Assembly (NCBI GenBank): GCA_930367215.1
Contig: OV884059.1
Location: 19,244,945 to 19,308,944 of the forward strand
DNA: 64,000 nt
Origin: Pollenia angustigena
Taxonomy: Eukaryota > Arthropoda > Insecta > Diptera > Polleniidae
Direction of reading: 5' to 3'
Below are positions 49,600-60,450 of the stretch, piece after piece. Numbering within the stretch: the stretch's first letter is position 1; each line of letters starts with the position of its first letter. Below the pieces are notes generated by a model. It was not told the DNA's origin and made no database searches. It worked only from the letters and a program-made list of their open reading frames with translations. The position numbers and the translations under genes are program-made.

Positions 49600-50560
49600 A
49601 ATCCATTTACTTCTTTGCCCATTTTCAAAGTTTGTTTTCAGTTTTTCTTCCATGATGCTTTGATCCAAAACGAAAGCGTCATGATTGGCTCCTGTATGTC
49701 TAAAATCTACGTTGAACAGCTATGGTTACAAACTAAAATGGAAAAATAGTTAAATAAAATCACTTATAAATATATATATAAATATATCATTGACACCTTT
49801 TAAAACTTACCACCATTGCATTATTGCTAGATGTTTTATATTGTGACCAGGAGACTTTATTCTTACGAGCGTTATATCAACGCAACCATGGTGAAATAAA
49901 CAGGTGGCAGCACTACGCCAGATGACGATTTTTTGCTCATGCATTGTTTGTCTAGGTTTATGTCAAAGTTTTGTTTATGTTTACAAAAAGTCCACGTTTT
50001 GTGCTGTGATTATTATATTTTATTAAAGTTTTTGATAATTTTAAATTAAAATAAATAAGATATTGACCATAATTAAATAAAAATTGGCTAAAAATTCATT
50101 TATTTCATCACGTTCAGCGGCACTCTTGATTTTTGTTTAAAGTATTTTTGACGTAAACGGTGATATAATTTCCATTTTTGTTGTAATGTTGTATTTGTTG
50201 CCGTAACGATGCCACCTGCTTATTCCACCATGAACGCAACCAATAATTCATGGGAATCCCGTCGAATGGAAAAATCTCTGCTTAATTTTATTTTCCTCTT
50301 CTGGACGAACCCTGTTTATCCATTCGTCACATGTATGTTCCTCAAAAAAGTTTAAACATTCCGTAAAAATTCCGCGGACAATGGACTTACCCACAGGTTG
50401 CTGATAGCTACCAGTAGTCAAAAAACGTAAAAATTTCGCCATTTTAATATCCCAACGAACTTTGTAGGTACTTCTAAATGATGAGGCTCTTTGTGCTTCA
50501 AACTTTTTGACAATCGAACGAAAAATATTTTTTCGTACTCAAAGATTTGCTATAGCTCTA
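49600..50560 (-). pseudogene. PIF/Harbinger transposase remnant, split by a MITE
   Basis: Minus strand: 'KVRWDIKMAKFLRFLTTGSY' then 'QQPVGKSIVRGIFTECLNFF' (frame 50442-50248), 'HSTGFP', then 'IIGCVD' which crosses the MITE insertion, 'VRIKSPG', and after a probable intron 'LFNVDFRHTGANHDAFVLDQ' (about 49710-49650). This is the HARBI1-like order: helix with L..LATGSyQ, 'FP.iiGCvDGTH' with the first catalytic Asp, and 'D.R.pGs.HD...' with the second. The glycine after the first Asp region is lost, stops are present, and the C-terminus with the catalytic Glu is missing. Confidence 0.75.
49887..50232. mobile_element. 346-bp hAT-like MITE
   Basis: Ends CATGGTG(A/G)AATAA(A/G)CAGGTGGCA on both strands. 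Perfect 8-bp target duplication AACGCAAC at 49879-49886 and 50233-50240. The 8-bp duplication and CA..TG ends suggest hAT. It interrupts the Harbinger transposase next to its first catalytic Asp codon. Confidence 0.9.
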
Positions 50561-52199
50561 AATGGTTTAAAACATTTTTTACGTATTACATACCTGCATA
50601 CATGATAAGTGCATACATTCCCTGCAGATAACGAGACTAGTCCATACATGCATGTAAAGAGTTGTCCATAAAGAAGTAGGAGTTCTCCAAAACTACTCCA
50701 AATATATGGGTAAAAGGTGGTCCATTTAACATTACGATGTCCTAGGAGGGGACCATATAACCCACCGAAGTAGTCCCTAAACTACTCCATTAAGTACTAA
50801 AGTGGGTTAGTTTCAAAAGTACTCCATGGTACTACAGTATGGAGTACACTTAAGGGGTAATTTAAGCATTTTTCTTTTTAATTTCTTACTAATCGCCTTT
50901 TATGGTGTGTACTGCAGTCTATTATTGCTATTATTAAATATATTTACTTAATATTTTTAATTTTTTTTACCTTTTTTCCACGAATTTTATGAAACTTTCA
51001 CTTTTAAATAATAAACACCATCAATGTGTAATACTGTTAACTATAAAAAAGTATACATCATGCAGTTGTTGGCAGCACTGCATGTTAATTTCTTATAACA
51101 TGGTCCATATTACAGTACATTGGCCATGTTGTAAGTAGTCCATTTAAGCCAAAATAGAGCACGTAGTCCAATATTATCTGTAGGGTTGTTTTGTATGCAT
51201 TTATGTTTATATGTGTGTGCAATGTTAAATTTGCTTTGGGCATGTGCATCCATAACATACATAAAGTTAAGGACATAACAGTTCGTACATCGCATGACCA
51301 ATAAAAAAAGATAAATGCAGTTTTATTGAACAAAGATTATTATTCCACTGGTATAAAATAGTTGCAATGTACAAATGTTAATAAACAGCCCAATCATGAA
51401 TAAAAATCCGCAGGAAATATTTCGCTTTCTCCATTTTCCCTATTACAAATAAAAATTCCGTATGAAATTTTTGACTCTTTCCCGAAAAAAATTACCTTGC
51501 AAAACAGATGGGAGGCTATAAAAAAGGATTTTTGGAGAGCGCTAAAAACGAGCTTGACTACATGGGGCCACCAAATAATTGTGTCACTAAGTTTAGTTTA
51601 GTTATTAATATTCCTAAAAGTAGTTGATCAATCAAAAGTACGTACGGCAAAAGGCTGTAGCACAAAACCAAAAAAAGTACACGGGATGAATAATAACATG
51701 CGCCGAAGTTGTACTGGTGAAGCCCGTTGTTGTTACCGATAAGCCTGCAACAAAAAAATTCAATAAAGAATAAAATTAATTTTACTTTAAAAATCACTAC
51801 AAAAAATTCAATGTATGTAAATAAGCCAAGCAACTTTAATGATGCCACTTATTTTTTGTTCTCTTAGGAATATTCCTGACTGGGCTAGAAATGATTATTT
51901 GATTTGGTTCGAGCCCTTACAAAATATTGGCCTTAAACCAATCCACTCTGTTTGTGCCCAAGGGTCCAGTTTGATTGATTTGTTTAATAAATTAAATATT
52001 TGGCAAAAAAAACGTAATTTTGAGGTTATTTCTCACCTTATTTTTTCCTAAATTAAAAAATTCTTGCCGACCAGCTGACACAAAACCCGGTTACAAAACA
52101 CTTGATACCAGCTATTAAATTAAAAATAAAAAAAAGTATTGGGGCTCGAAGTAGCTAAAACAAAAAAAAAAAAAAAAAAAACATATCCTTCTTACCATT
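50561..52199. other. Noncoding stretch; one unassigned 70-codon frame
   Basis: From 50640 to 51170 there are repeated 'tactcca' and 'gtccatttaa' motifs in both orientations, perhaps an unrecognised MITE. The plus-strand frame 51839-52051 starts MMPLIFCSLRNIPDWARNDY; it has ordinary amino-acid composition but I do not recognise it. A poly-A tract lies at 52161-52181. Confidence 0.35.
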
Positions 52200-53060
52200 T
52201 TACACATCTCTGGCTGACCTTGTGCCGGGATTGACCCTCCCAGAAGAGACTGAATCTCTCCGTGACATCCTCAAACGTCTAGATGTCCCAAAACTTAACC
52301 TGCAAAAAGATTACTTTCCTCTACTTCCCCGCCTTTCGTGAAATCTACCAACTCATTATAATTAAAACCCAGGTAATATTAATTTCAATACGTTATAATG
52401 CATAATTGTTTTATTGAAAAAAAAGAGAATTAAAAATACAAAATTTTTTATGAAAATTAATTCACATTTGAAAATTGATTAACAAAAATTAATTTTTGTC
52501 TTTAAATTGAAATTAAGATAAAACAAAATTAAAAACTCAAAAAAAAAAACATAAATAAAATAAATTGTTTCGTCTCTCTTTCCGCAGCAACTTTAAAAAC
52601 TGCATTCCTGCCTCCAGGAGGAAGATATAGAGGTCTGCCGTCCGTCTGTGATATTTTCCCTGTATTAGTTTGTGGTAAGTCTAAACTATTCGCTCATATA
52701 TATATATAACCTGCCTTAAAATTCTAACGCTATTCTTTTGTTTTTCAGGGAAACTTAATCTTACGGGCAAATTTACCCTATCACAAATGAGTTCCTAGGT
52801 TTCAGATCAACCCTAACACCGCGCACTTTAAGCACCTAAAGGACTGAAACACGGTTAGATTTGCTTAACCTAAAAAATTAGCTTAAATTTCCAACAACAA
52901 GCTTAATATATATTTTATTTTGTCCGTAGGTCGTCTGTTCTTACTTTCATGCGGTGTCAAGGCAGATACCTGTGCCTAAGGTTTGGTGGTGCTGGCTGCT
53001 GTCTGATCCCACGCTGGTGTGACAACGAAGATCTACTGGCGCACTCGGCTTTTCTTTTTT
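52200..53060 (+). other. Candidate spliced transcript or degenerate gene
   Basis: GC-richer blocks are bounded by good splice signals: donor at 52373 (CAG|GTAATA), acceptor at 52587 (TTTCCGCAG), donor at 52675 (GTG|GTAAGT), acceptor at 52748 (TTTTTCAG; a 74-bp intron), and another TAG acceptor near 52929. The first block encodes 'SLADLVPGLTLPEETESLRD' and on to a stop. The second and third join in frame as 'FLPPGGRYRGLPSVCDIFPV' then 'LVCGKLNLTGKF' and a stop. The first block does not join in frame with the second. It could be a noncoding RNA or a dead gene. Confidence 0.3.
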
Positions 53061-54618
53061 TCAATATCCTTTTTTATAAATTTGCTGTGTAAAAGTTTAA
53101 ATTTCCAACAAACTTTCTTTTTGTAATTTAATTATCTTTTTACTTTGCACTGTCTTTTTGTTCTGTATTAAACATCTTTTGTGCTCTACTTAACACTTAA
53201 CTTCATATTTAAAAATTAGTTTTTAAGTGCAAACAATTTAATAAGTGCCAGCTTTCAATTACTTTACATTTAAATTCCACCTCTTCTTTTAAACCGTTAT
53301 GTTTATATGTATGTTAATGTTTGTTTTAAACAAAACTTAATTTATTATACTTTTACACTCTTTTAAAAGTTGTATTTTTCTTAAAAAAAACCAAATTTTT
53401 AATTTTTACGCGGATGACGGCCACTTGTCACACTTCCACGAACGCTCATCCAAACAAAAAAGGGCGACATTTTTTATTTTTGTCCCCACGAAACCTCGAG
53501 AACGCTACCGTTTACCATCTTCGCAAAATTTTCAGCAATTATTCAAAGTATAACAATAATTTCTTCTTTTTTTTCCTACATATATTTTTCCTTATCTTTT
53601 GTAATTTTTTCATTCTACAGCTGTCTCAATTTATACAAAAAAAAAATAATAATTTCCGTTTTCCATATGTACACTGCCTTATCATCCTTAGAGTGACCAT
53701 AACAAGTATTTTGTAAAACGTTTGTATCTGGCTTGAATACTTTGTATTCTTCTGGTCTAATTCATCAACAAAAGGCTCTAACAATCCCTTATACATCGTC
53801 ATTTCTCTTTATGTTTATTTGACAGTCATAACAGTTCCAACGTAAACAAGTAAGAGTGCACAACATCCGCAAAGCTTGCGCGGGATTGGAAAAGTTGGCG
53901 TGGCACTTCTTATACAAAGACATTAAAGATTTCGGTGTATCTGGAGAACGGCAAGAGCGAAAGCTTCCAAATTATGTACAAGCATCTTGGTTGTCAATAC
54001 ACAATATCCAACAAAATGTAGGCGTGGCACAAAGTTGATCCATTTACATCTAAATAACGTTATTTATTTAACTTTCTGTTACTATCGCACCATGGTGAAG
54101 TGTATATAATTTTCAGCATAGCTGAATATAGCACTCTTACTTGTTTCTTCCAAAGTTTAGCTGACTTTGTTAAATTTTTTTTTAAGAGTAATTTTTTGAA
54201 GAAGTAATTTCTGTATATACCATCCACATCAGCAGGTAATACATCCTCTTTTGCAGAAGCCACAGAAAACAGCGATGGTAAGGCTGTAAGGAATAAAATA
54301 TCTCAAAGTGCGTTAGAGGATTTGTAACATACTTTAAATAGAGTAGGTGTGGAAGATTTGCCGTTGTCAGCCAAAATTTTTTTTTAGAAACGAGTAGGGA
54401 AAATATTCATATTTCTATCATTCCTGTTGGATAATTTTTATATTTCGGTATTCGGAAACAATTTCTTTCATATCAATTTGACTATTAAAATGTAGAAGAG
54501 GAAGTTTTTCTGGATGTTGGAATAGATGACTTAAAAATATTTAAAAGTACGACCATGGTTTTGCGGCCTATTTTTATATCAATCTTAGGCTTTTCTTACA
54601 TTCGTCTATTTATGATTA
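53061..54618. other. No recognised gene
   Basis: AT-rich. The plus-strand frame 53856-54038 (preceded by open codons) reads 'LEKLAWHFLYKDIKDFGVSG' and looks protein-like in composition but is not recognised. It may be an exon fragment of a transposon or host gene. Confidence 0.35.
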
Positions 54619-55430
54619 CAGTACTTTTCGCTTATAGTCCACTACTATAGTTGCACAACTTTTGTGGACTATAAGCGATTTGGACTATAGCCGATTTTTT
54701 TTTATAAGCCATTTTATGGATTATAAGTGAAACCTAGTATAATACACCTTTAGGAGTATATAAATATTATTTTCTTCAATAAATCCACTATTTTTAAACA
54801 AAAGAAAAGTTTATTTAAAACATAATCAAATATTGATTTATTTTAAATAAATAGTTAAAACAAAAATCTTTTTTATTAATTAATTCAAATGCTTCAATAA
54901 AAACAAATGCGTATGAGATTCATTTTAATTCTTTGGATGACGAAATCAAACACAACATAAATATCAATTTCATAGGATCTTTACATGGGGTCTTCACCTG
55001 ACAATTTTTTGTTATACCAAACGTCAAAGTCTATATAAAAAAACTCTAATATTTTTATTAGCGTTTTTTTTTTATGAAGTTGGACGTTTATTAAACAAAA
55101 AATTGTCGGACGAAGACACCATGTCATGAAATATAAATTGCGAAATTTGGTATTTATAATAGTTGCCAGAAAGGTAAATTAAAACATGTTGCCAGTTGAC
55201 TAAAAATATATAAAAAACAGAGTGGACTATAAGCGAACATTTTTGCATGAAGAATTATATACGCATGCTACGAAAATGTGGCTTTTAAACGAAAATGGAC
55301 TACAAGCGAAGTGGACCTTAGAACAAATAATTTGTATGAAATTCGAAAAAATCTGCATGTGAATATGACAGTTTTGGCTTATATCCGTTTTTGGCCTTTA
55401 AGCGGAATGGACTATAAGCGAAAAGTACTG
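54619..55430. mobile_element. 812-bp pogo-like nonautonomous transposon
   Basis: Ends CAGTACTTTTCGCTTATAGT and its exact reverse complement, flanked by TA on both sides (54617-54618, 55431-55432). TA duplication and CAGT ends are the pogo/Tigger pattern. 'tggactataagcg' or close variants recur at both ends and inside (near 54660, 54676, 55224, 55291, 55410). No open frame, so it would depend on a transposase elsewhere. Confidence 0.85.
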
Positions 55431-56160
55431 TAGTTCATTTTCAGGTTTTAGGAAGCCAACAAATTTGGATGCTTCATTGCAGATTTCTGTGCAGAGGTAA
55501 AGGCGCTTGAAGAAAATGGTCTAAAATTTGATGCGGTTCAATAATCGCTTATTTGTGACTCGTGCTAGGGCATTTGTTACAGGTGTAGAATCTTATAATG
55601 GGAAGAATTGTTGTTCTTAATCATGCCTGGAAAAGTTTTACAAGGAGATAAAGGTGTGTTTTTATAAAACAAGTCGGTCTTTCAAGAACGGAAGATTTTG
55701 CGGTAGATATTTTGTAGGCTAAAAAAAACGCATGGAGTTAAATCGGATTCTCGGAATGTTTTAACTTAAGGAACATTTGCTTTAAATGCGGAAAATATAT
55801 ATAGCTTTTGCTTCAGCAAAATGCTAGGGTCAATAAAAATAAGCTTAAAAAATCCACAATGAGTGCCCCGGTAGGCTAGTTGGTAGTGAGCTAGTCTATC
55901 AGCGCCGGGGTTGTGCACACAAGCGTAGAGCTTCGCGGGATAAGCTTAGGAAATAAAAAAAACTGAAAACTTTTTTCAGTGTTTTACTGATCAAGGCATA
56001 GTATTTGCAAGTGACTTAAATAGTCAAATCATTACATGTAATTAAAAGTGAAGAAATAGATTATAAATATTTTTGTAAACATAATTAGCAAATAATATAC
56101 ACAAAACTAAAAACTTTTTTCAGCAACCTTCTCAGTCTTTAAATGATCAAGGCAAAGTAA
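55431..56160. other. Intergenic stretch with tRNA-like segment and a short direct repeat
   Basis: Contains the tRNA-like segment below, and 'aaaacttttttcag' followed by 'tgatcaaggca(t/a)agta' twice (55966-56004 and 56111-56159). Otherwise nothing recognised. Confidence 0.4.
55862..55960 (+). repeat. tRNA-like (possible SINE) segment
   Basis: 'gtgccccggtaggctagttg' followed by 'gtagtgagctagtctatcag' and 'cgccggggtt' resembles a tRNA 5' half with an A box (ggctagttggtag) and a pairing CCCCGG/CCGGGG stem. A good B box is missing and an A-rich tail follows. It could be a decayed tRNA-derived SINE; it is not a functional tRNA. Confidence 0.35.
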
Positions 56161-56267
56161 TGGGTGATTTTTTAAGAGCTATAGGAAAGTTAAAAAAAAA
56201 AACACATAAAATTCAGAAAAATGCATGAAATCTTTATTTGAATCGATAGTACGGTCCATATAATTTA

Positions 56268-57445
56268 TGACCCTATTGCGGTTCTCCACTCAACTCAGTT
56301 TGGTCGTGTTGGAGTCAACCCAACTTATGCACAACCAAACTGATTTTAGGTATTGTGATACCCTACTGTTTTTAGTTGAGTTCGCTATAAAGTTGCCAAC
56401 TTAAAATATCAATTTGCCAACTTTAAATATAACGTTTGGCAAGTGAAAATTTTATAAAATTGTAAAATTTCTGTAAACTAAAAGGTTTTTAATTGTTGTG
56501 TTGAATAAAAAGCATTTATAATTGATATTAGTGTCGATTTATTTTATGATGATGAAAAGGAAAACTCTTGTATAGTTGCGCTACGGAAAAGAAGACAAAT
56601 TCGTGATGAGTCCAACCCTCTTGAACTTCCCGGTGCCAAGTAAGAACTTATAATAAGAGTTCTTCTTCTGGTTGGGGTAGCTGTTGGCCAATCGGCTGGT
56701 TGTATTATTGGTTCAACTGACTCAGTAAAATTGTCAATTTAAATATTTTCAACACCAAATACTTGGCCGGACTTCCAATACAAGAGCTGCGAAACACTAT
56801 CCTCAATGATATTTAATGGAACTTCTTTGACAGCCCTCCCCCTGTCGCTTGAGTGTTTCTTTTATTTTTGGCAAGTTTTTTCTTTATACTTGGCTTGTAG
56901 TGTATCAAAACCTGTGCCAATAATATTATAATTAGATTAAGAAGATTATAAGTGTTTAAAAGAAGTTCTTGTCGTGGTCCCAAACAATTTAACTCCACTA
57001 TAAACTCTTCGCATAACTCCTTACATGAATTTTTCATCATACCAAACTTTGGTGTTTTCCGCGAACAATTCCTAAGTTTCTCTAAATAAGCTGGACGAGC
57101 CGCTCAAATTGAGCTCTCGTTTTTATTTTCAAGCTAATAAAATTTAAAAAAAAAAACGAAAAAGTTATTACAAAAATTTATACATACTTTCTCCATTTTG
57201 TTTTTGATTTTAACCAAATTAAAAAAAAAAAATAAACTTAACTGCGAATAACACAACTACTTTTTAGCAGTTGTGTGTATTTAACATTTTTGTCGACCAA
57301 ACTTTTACAAAGTTGAAAACGGCAATACCACGAAACAAACAGATACACAACTGAATAGCCAACTGCCAGTTGAGTTGATAATGGCAATGTGAATTTATCA
57401 AAGACAACCAAACTGTTACAAAAGTGGAGAACCGCAATAGGGGCA
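56268..57445 (-). mobile_element. 1178-bp Harbinger-like element nested in the mariner
   Basis: Ends TG(A/C)CCCTATTGCGGTTCTCC on both strands, flanked by TTA (56265-56267, 57446-57448), the TWA duplication of PIF/Harbinger. Inside, on the minus strand near 57040-56760, decayed frames read 'KNKRNTQATGGG' and 'EVPLNIIEDSVSQLLYWKSG', the end of the Myb/SANT-like protein that accompanies Harbinger transposases. There is no transposase, so it is nonautonomous. Confidence 0.75.
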
Positions 57446-57700
57446 TTAATGTTTGAAGATTATTTCATGCAAATGTTGACCGTGACTGCGCCTCAAATGG
57501 TCCATCCGCTTAGTCCAATTTTGGCATATTCTTTCCAACATTTCGGCTGGTATATCATGAATAAATGCTTCAATGTTGTCTTCCAATGCGTCAATTGAAG
57601 CGGGCATGTGTGTATAGACATGAGCTTTAACATAGCCCCACAAAAAATAGTCTAAAGGCGGTAAATCGCACGATCTAGGCGGCCAATATAATATTAATAA
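57446..57700 (-). pseudogene. Mariner-like transposase, C-terminal fragment
   Basis: Frame from about 57700 down to the stop at 57446: 'WPPRSCDLPPLDYFLWGYVK' holds the third catalytic acid (PPLDYFLW), followed by 'HMPASIDALEDNIEAFIHDI', 'MLERICQNWTKRMDHLRRSH' and 'IIFKH'. This is the standard end of an insect mariner-like transposase. The frame stays open upstream to 57862 but that part (FHDTRMLSSCPLAV..) does not match the family, so the N-terminal two thirds are gone. The stop codon overlaps the TTA duplication of the nested Harbinger element. Confidence 0.8.
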
Positions 57701-58122
57701 CAGTTTTATACATGAGTCATTCACAGAATGTGGATTCACAGCTAAAGGACATGATGATAACATTCGAGTATCGTGAAAACTTCTTGGTGTGCCGACAAGA
57801 CAAAACATCTGAAAAACTCTAGTGGAATGGATAAAATGTATAAAATAACAACCTGACAGCAATTCGACACCCCTAGTGGCTTGTTTAGAAAATAAATCCA
57901 GTTTAGCAAAAGGGTTTCATATAAGCTCAAGTCCATACTGCTTCAATTAAGAGAGCGAGGAAATAAATTAAATTGAAAATTTTTCATCTTTGTCCCATTA
58001 TTTTCCTCGAAATGCTGGTGATATTCAGCTTTTTTTAGATTAAAAATCTTATGAAAATCTTCACTATGTGGCAAACAATACTTTGAGTTTCATAAAGTAT
58101 TCATTTCTGCATCAAATTCAAC
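57701..58122. other. No recognised feature
   Basis: AT-rich flank between the mariner fragment and the Transib element; contains short open frames without motifs. Confidence 0.4.
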
Positions 58123-58127
58123 CGACG

Positions 58128-58165
58128 CACAGTGGCGCCATTTGAGTTTTTTCGTTGCAAAAATC
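58128..58165 (+). repeat. Transib left terminal repeat, RSS-like (22-bp spacer)
   Basis: Heptamer CACAGTG (58128-58134), 22-bp spacer, GCAAAAATC (58157-58165), 7/9 to the nonamer ACAAAAACC. The heptamer equals the V(D)J consensus. Confidence 0.85.
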
Positions 58166-58437
58166 ATATCTTTTGAACCGAATAAGATAATTGAACAGTT
58201 TAAACAGCATATGATAGATAACTGTTCAGCCTATGAAATGAGCGTTTGGAAAGGGTGCTACGCTCTGTAGGGGCCTAATTATGGGTTATCAAAGTTAAAA
58301 TTAGTAGAAAAATCAATTTATGGTAACTAAAAAAAAATTATTTTTACATTTTTAGATTGTTTTTATTTTTTTTCTTTAGGTTTTTATGTTTTAAATTATT
58401 ACCCAACAAATTAAAAAAAAAATTATTTTTTTTTAAA

Positions 58438-58443
58438 TTTATT
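58438..58443 (-). terminator. Poly(A) signal AATAAA of the Transib gene
   Basis: AATAAA on the minus strand begins three bases after the TGA stop codon at 58447-58449; A/T-rich sequence follows. The close position suits a compact transposon gene, but AATAAA is frequent by chance in such AT-rich DNA. Confidence 0.45.
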
Positions 58444-58446
58444 TTT

Positions 58447-60450
58447 TCAATTTTCTGTAAAATATTCATCACAGTTCGTAAGAGAAGGTATATCTAAAAG
58501 ACTAACCATTTCTAAACTATAATTATTTTCTAACTCTATTCGTGACTTCACATGCCGCAGGGAAGATATAAGTGGATCGGAAGATGCTGCCAACATGTTG
58601 AAGAGGTCCTCATTTTGCCTTACCCTTGATGCTTTGAATGTGTTCTGCAATCTATATTTTTTATAAAATTTGTTAAGAGACTCCTGTGCTTCTTCAGAAA
58701 GCTCTCCAATTGGCAAAGACTGGTACTCAATTATATCTTTGCCATGCGCCAATATTTTATGGACGGTCGGGGTCAACTTCTTCTGTGGATACATTTCTGC
58801 TAAAAGAGATGCAGTTTTCGACGCATATTCTCCATATTTTGTAGAATTGACATTTTCTTTGCAGTTTAAAACATCCAAGATCGTTCCCAATCTTTTCACG
58901 ATTTGATTGTCAATTCCAGTGATTCTAGTTACTGCCTCATCATTTTCAAAAAATCTCCTAGAAGTGTTTCCATCGTTTGAGTTACCGTATCCGTGCTTGG
59001 GACAGTCTACTTTTAGTCCAACTTGTTTAAAAAAAGCATCCTGTATTTGCTTCTTTCTGATCTTTTCCTTATCCTTTATTGATGTATTTTCATCGAAGTT
59101 TTCCTCCTCTTGTGGTAGGGTATACGCCAGTTTTAGCAAGAATTCCATACACCTTATCCTTGCGTGCAATGGTGACATTCCATATTCGTAATTCTCCTCA
59201 TTTGTAGAATCGTTTAAATTACCAAAGTTCTTCTGACTCTTTTTGCAAATCGGGCATGACATTGTTGAGGTTGTTCCTGTCAGTTCGTTTACGACTTTTC
59301 CGTCAACCATGGTCAGATGGAACTCGTAATTGCATTCAATATATTTTCCTTCTCCAATTTGCAGCTTTGTAGGCTTAATCTTGCTTATTTGTTCTTCAAT
59401 GTCCTTCACCGTGGTCCTTATGAGTTCTGCCGATTCCCTTGCAAACTGAAACATTATTGGTCGGCAATAATGCACTGATGACGGACGTGGATTTTTCCAG
59501 TGAAGGGAAACATCCGATTTAAGCCGCAAAGGAACAACAGATGCCATAAACATATTTCCGTCCGATATTGTAGCGTCATCGGAAGATATCCTTTGCTTAT
59601 AAACGCTTTGTCCGGATGATCCATCGCAGCCCCATTTGCTGATCAATGTCAACTTCTCAGGAAGAATTTTCACCTCATTTTCAGGAAGACTCTCCAACAA
59701 CCGTTTTGCTGTATGGCCCATGAGATCCTGCAGATTGGCTTTCGCAGAGACTTCCGTAAATTCCGTATGCAGTGGTCGTGAATTTATTTTGGCTTGCGTA
59801 ATATGCTTGTATCCGGGTAAAACGTCAGCGCCGTGTCGCGTTAAAGATGCCCGTAGTTTCTCATATTTCTCTTTGGAAAGTTCTAAGTCCATAAACAAGG
59901 CCAAGGCTTCTTCGGAACCATACTTTTTAATGTGTGCGTTTGTGGGCGTGGGAATGCTTTCCTTAATCCTTTTTAGTCGCAGTGGGCTTGCATCAGCAAC
60001 AGATTTGGTTATGTGCGACCTAACTCTTTCACTATCCTTTGTAAATTTAATAGACAGCGCTTCCGATAATTGCTTCGTGGTCAAGTCATTGGTGGCATCG
60101 GCAAGTTTCCTCTTTCTTGTGAAAATTGAACACTCCTCAATACTTTTTTTTGGCCTTCCTTTTGCTCCTCTGGTTGATGTGGTGGGTTTATCTACTGCCA
60201 ATATATCCAGGATGGTATCTTCATTAAGCCAGTCCTCGTATTTGGAGTTGAAGTTCTGAATGGTTCGATTAGATTTCACCCATTTTGCCTTAATATTTGC
60301 ATATATCAGATAAAAATTATTTTTTATAATTTCGCTTCTCTCAATATTTCCGTATAAGCTATCAAGTTCTTCTAAAGCAGCTTCCGTGAAAAAATTTGGT
60401 GTGGTTGACTTTCTAAACAGTTCAAATAATTTAAAATTGTTCAACGCCAT
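58447..60450 (-). CDS. Transib transposase (RAG1 core homologue), intact
   Basis: 667 residues from the ATG at 60450, which sits in AAACATGG, a good fly start context; the frame stays open 16 codons further up but has no other ATG. Cuts and joins the element's ends as a DDE recombinase in the nucleus. Residues 1-110 are helical and unassigned; 'RGAKGRPKKS' (about 94-103) is AT-hook-like. The core has KWGCDGSSGQS with Asp276, 'HLTMVDGKVVNELTGT' with Asp383, and 'SEEAQESLNK' with Glu590. Zinc ligands: Cys399-Cys402 (CPIC) and His564-His569 (HKILAH). In RAG1 the matching residues are D600, D708, E962, C727/C730 and H937/H942; spacings are 107 against 108 for the two Asp, and 21 against 20 from second His to Glu. 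No stop, frameshift or intron. RAG1's N-terminal RING part is absent, as in other Transibs. Confidence 0.93.
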   Translation of the reverse strand: MALNNFKLFELFRKSTTPNFFTEAALEELDSLYGNIERSEIIKNNFYLIYANIKAKWVKSNRTIQNFNSKYEDWLNEDTILDILAVDKPTTSTRGAKGRPKKSIEECSIFTRKRKLADATNDLTTKQLSEALSIKFTKDSERVRSHITKSVADASPLRLKRIKESIPTPTNAHIKKYGSEEALALFMDLELSKEKYEKLRASLTRHGADVLPGYKHITQAKINSRPLHTEFTEVSAKANLQDLMGHTAKRLLESLPENEVKILPEKLTLISKWGCDGSSGQSVYKQRISSDDATISDGNMFMASVVPLRLKSDVSLHWKNPRPSSVHYCRPIMFQFARESAELIRTTVKDIEEQISKIKPTKLQIGEGKYIECNYEFHLTMVDGKVVNELTGTTSTMSCPICKKSQKNFGNLNDSTNEENYEYGMSPLHARIRCMEFLLKLAYTLPQEEENFDENTSIKDKEKIRKKQIQDAFFKQVGLKVDCPKHGYGNSNDGNTSRRFFENDEAVTRITGIDNQIVKRLGTILDVLNCKENVNSTKYGEYASKTASLLAEMYPQKKLTPTVHKILAHGKDIIEYQSLPIGELSEEAQESLNKFYKKYRLQNTFKASRVRQNEDLFNMLAASSDPLISSLRHVKSRIELENNYSLEMVSLLDIPSLTNCDEYFTEN

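Larger units (their letters stand above)
56160..57700 (-). mobile_element. Mariner-like element remnant, split by a Harbinger-like element
   Basis: The low end 'tgggtgattttttaagagct' preceded by TA is a typical terminal sequence of arthropod mariners. From there to 56267 and again from 57446 the sequence is mariner 3' region and transposase. The 5' end was not found; sequence above about 57700 no longer matches the family. Confidence 0.7.

Noticed and set aside
51558..51848. 96-codon hydrophobic minus-strand frame
   Set aside because: Low-complexity hydrophobic translation of AT-rich DNA; no recognisable family.
55862..55960. Functional tRNA gene
   Set aside because: A-box-like part only; no convincing B box or T arm, and no proper cloverleaf.
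57446..57862. Whole 138-codon frame as a mariner transposase
   Set aside because: Only the last 75 or so codons match the family; the upstream part is unrelated sequence that happens to be open.
58670..60259. Plus-strand open frames of 78-207 codons across the Transib gene
   Set aside because: They are antisense to the 667-codon transposase, have no family motifs, and one is merely the mirror of a long real frame.
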